The position numbers and the translations under genes are program-made. The notes below the pieces were generated by a model. That model saw nothing but the letters and a program-made list of their open reading frames with translations, had not been told where the DNA came from and did no database searches. From contig MTLU01000001.1 of NCBI GenBank assembly GCA_002010975.1, positions 1 through 49,863 of the forward strand: a stretch of DNA of 49,863 nt. Direction: 5' to 3'. Of this stretch, positions 48,216 through 49,863 are shown one piece after another; the first letter of the stretch is position 1; each line of letters opens with the position of its first letter. This stretch comes from Candidatus Bathyarchaeota archaeon JdFR-07. Its GTDB lineage: Archaea; Thermoproteota; Bathyarchaeia; Bathyarchaeales; Bathycorpusculaceae.

Positions 48216-49863
48216 CTATCTGTTCAAAACGGTTAGGTCTGGAATTCGCTTCTTATGTTTGGGCTGTATTTCATTTTCTTCCGATTTGTTCTTTGTTATG
48301 GAAGCAACCTGTCCAACAATAAGCTGGATGCCATCATTTTTCGAGTGATTTGTTCTAACGTGATGTTCTAAGTCGGCTTGGGTGGCGAAATAAACTGGTT
48401 TAGTACATAGATCACATTTGAAGAGTTTAGCATCAGAAAATCTGGAATTGCTGATATTTGAGCGAGATATCAGTTTTAGATTTTTCTTTTTCAAATCTGA
48501 TGTATTTTCCTGCCTTATCTCAAGGCTTCTCCCCTTCTCAGTAGGATGTAGGAGTCTGGCTTGTTCCACGGCAACGTTAACATGACCATTGTTAACTGTT
48601 ATATGTATAATTTCTCCTGAAAGGGGGTCCACTATATTGTAGCCTTCTATGCCTTGGATGGAACTGGAGAAGTCGTTGAAAAGGCTTAAAATGAAGCCCA
48701 TTAGATGTTTGGAGTTGCTAGCGTTGATATCTGCGATGGATATCAGAGATTTAGGTTCTTTTTCTTGAAGTGTTGAGTAGACGTTTCTACCTTGTTTTTT
48801 GTCTCTAACTAGATAACCTTTCAGTACTAGTTTTTCAAGGTAGGCATAACAAGTTTTATACGGAATTCCGGTTGTGTTGGCAACATATTTAACAGTGGCA
48901 TCATCTGTAGTAATAGCGTTTTTAATAGTCCTATAAATTGCCTGTTCTCGGCTGTTTAGTTCGCTTATTGTTTCGGTTATAGCATCCCATCCAAGTTGCA
49001 ATGCATAGTATAGATCAATTAAGTCGGCTTTTCCGTGTTTTTCTGGAGGTTTCTGGAACCGTCTAACCCAAGCTATTAGACTGATTAAATCGCAGAGCTT
49101 GTCCGGGTCTCTTCGTGATTCACTTCTCGGGCTTTCAAGTAGCTTGATTAATTGTTCAGCGTATGGAATTTTTGGCAGTTCTTCTAATGGTTCTTGGGTC
49201 AGTAGAATGTGGAAAGCGCATTTCCAAAGTTTTAGCTTTTCTTCTGAAAGCAACAGGCGTTTTCCAGCTCTAAACTTAAGCTTTTCAAGCTTAACTTGCT
49301 TTGTTAATTCCTCGCTGCTGTTTGTTGTAAGGATCCACATACCGCTTTCAAGCGCTGTGTCGCCGGTAATAGCGTTGCTTGTTGTTGCCACAGCTTTAAC
49401 TGGTAAACGCACTGTTTTTGTTGTCATCTCTCCTGAAGTTGAGTCACGCATGGCATACTCGCTGATTAATCCACCGTCATCAGACCGCATAAAGCGTAGT
49501 TGGCGGCCCATTTCTCCGCTTAAGGCGGGGCTGTCTGGAATGTACAGTAAGTCTGCATCTTTCATTTCCTTGCTATAGCGTATACTTGCAGCAGTCAAAT
49601 AGCTACGCTCAACGCTTTTAATTGATGGATTTAGAAGGTCAAGCCACATCCGCATCAATGTGTCTTTTGCCGTTCCAGGATCACCTAACAGTTTTATGAT
49701 GCTTGTCATGCCAAGTTTTGAGGCTCCTATCAAAAGTAGTCCGAGTAAACGCTTGTTTCGTTCCTCGCCCACAACAAATCTTGGCTTGTTAATTTTTGAA
49801 ATTACAAAGCCTTGGTCAAACACTTCGCCAAGCTTGTAAAGGAATGCTGGATTTAACAGTAGA
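48216..49863 (-). CDS. MCM-like AAA+ ATPase with wHTH and C2H2 zinc finger; 5' end beyond window
   Basis: KLLGDPGTAKDTLMRMW; VKAVATTSNAI sensor-1-like; C-terminal CDLCTKPVYFATQADLEHHVRTNH; frame stays open upstream of the 49823 GTG to the edge (LLNPAFLYKLGEVFDQGF). Confidence 0.65.
   Translation of the reverse strand, partial: LLLNPAFLYKLGEVFDQGFVISKINKPRFVVGEERNKRLLGLLLIGASKLGMTSIIKLLGDPGTAKDTLMRMWLDLLNPSIKSVERSYLTAASIRYSKEMKDADLLYIPDSPALSGEMGRQLRFMRSDDGGLISEYAMRDSTSGEMTTKTVRLPVKAVATTSNAITGDTALESGMWILTTNSSEELTKQVKLEKLKFRAGKRLLLSEEKLKLWKCAFHILLTQEPLEELPKIPYAEQLIKLLESPRSESRRDPDKLCDLISLIAWVRRFQKPPEKHGKADLIDLYYALQLGWDAITETISELNSREQAIYRTIKNAITTDDATVKYVANTTGIPYKTCYAYLEKLVLKGYLVRDKKQGRNVYSTLQEKEPKSLISIADINASNSKHLMGFILSLFNDFSSSIQGIEGYNIVDPLSGEIIHITVNNGHVNVAVEQARLLHPTEKGRSLEIRQENTSDLKKKNLKLISRSNISNSRFSDAKLFKCDLCTKPVYFATQADLEHHVRTNHSKNDGIQLIVGQVASITKNKSEENEIQPKHKKRIPDLTVLNR

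Larger units (their letters stand above)
46846..49863. mobile_element. Left boundary of an integrative element at tRNA-Pro(GGG); right end outside window
   Basis: Integrase stop lies about 25 nt from the tRNA 3' end, followed by a replication-type AAA+ gene. Confidence 0.65.

Noticed and set aside
1-49863. CRISPR arrays, rRNA genes, toxin-antitoxin or known defense operons
   Set aside because: Looked for and not seen in this window

Overview
Archaeal chromosomal window; gene content (archaeal CODH/ACS, F420 and H4MPT-type enzymes, PurP, L38e, aEF-2) suggests a Bathyarchaeia/TACK-like organism, but the lineage is inferred. Main parts: (1) a long minus-strand Wood-Ljungdahl block, mer > RAM > CBS > RAM > cofE > cooC-like x2 > cdhA > cdhB > cdhC > cdhD (partial at the left edge); (2) a divergent pair of multidomain fusions, GltD-like/ferredoxin/MvhD and MetV-MetF, near FrhB and CofD; (3) ribosomal protein L38e, tRNA-Val(GAC) and tRNA-Ser(TGA); (4) carboxyltransferase, PycB-like, BCCP and methylmalonyl-CoA mutase alpha genes with no biotin carboxylase in the window, resembling a transcarboxylase module; (5) housekeeping genes (OGG1-like glycosylase, EF-2, purE/purC/two purP); (6) a metal-homeostasis island (CopA, PadR-TRASH, NikR, P1B-2-like ATPase, thioredoxin-like, HxlR); (7) the edge of an integrated element at tRNA-Pro(GGG), with a zinc-ribbon/tyrosine recombinase and a degenerate MCM-like AAA+ protein running off the right edge. 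Best leads: the MetVF/GltD-MvhD pair coexisting with Mer, the possible archaeal transcarboxylase, a cluster of six TTGTTTAT-like sites at 9439-9508, tandem palindromes between copA and padR-TRASH, an unannotated 21-bp hairpin at 29171-29258, and the tRNA-Pro element. All calls come from reading the sequence and ORF translations; no searches were run.
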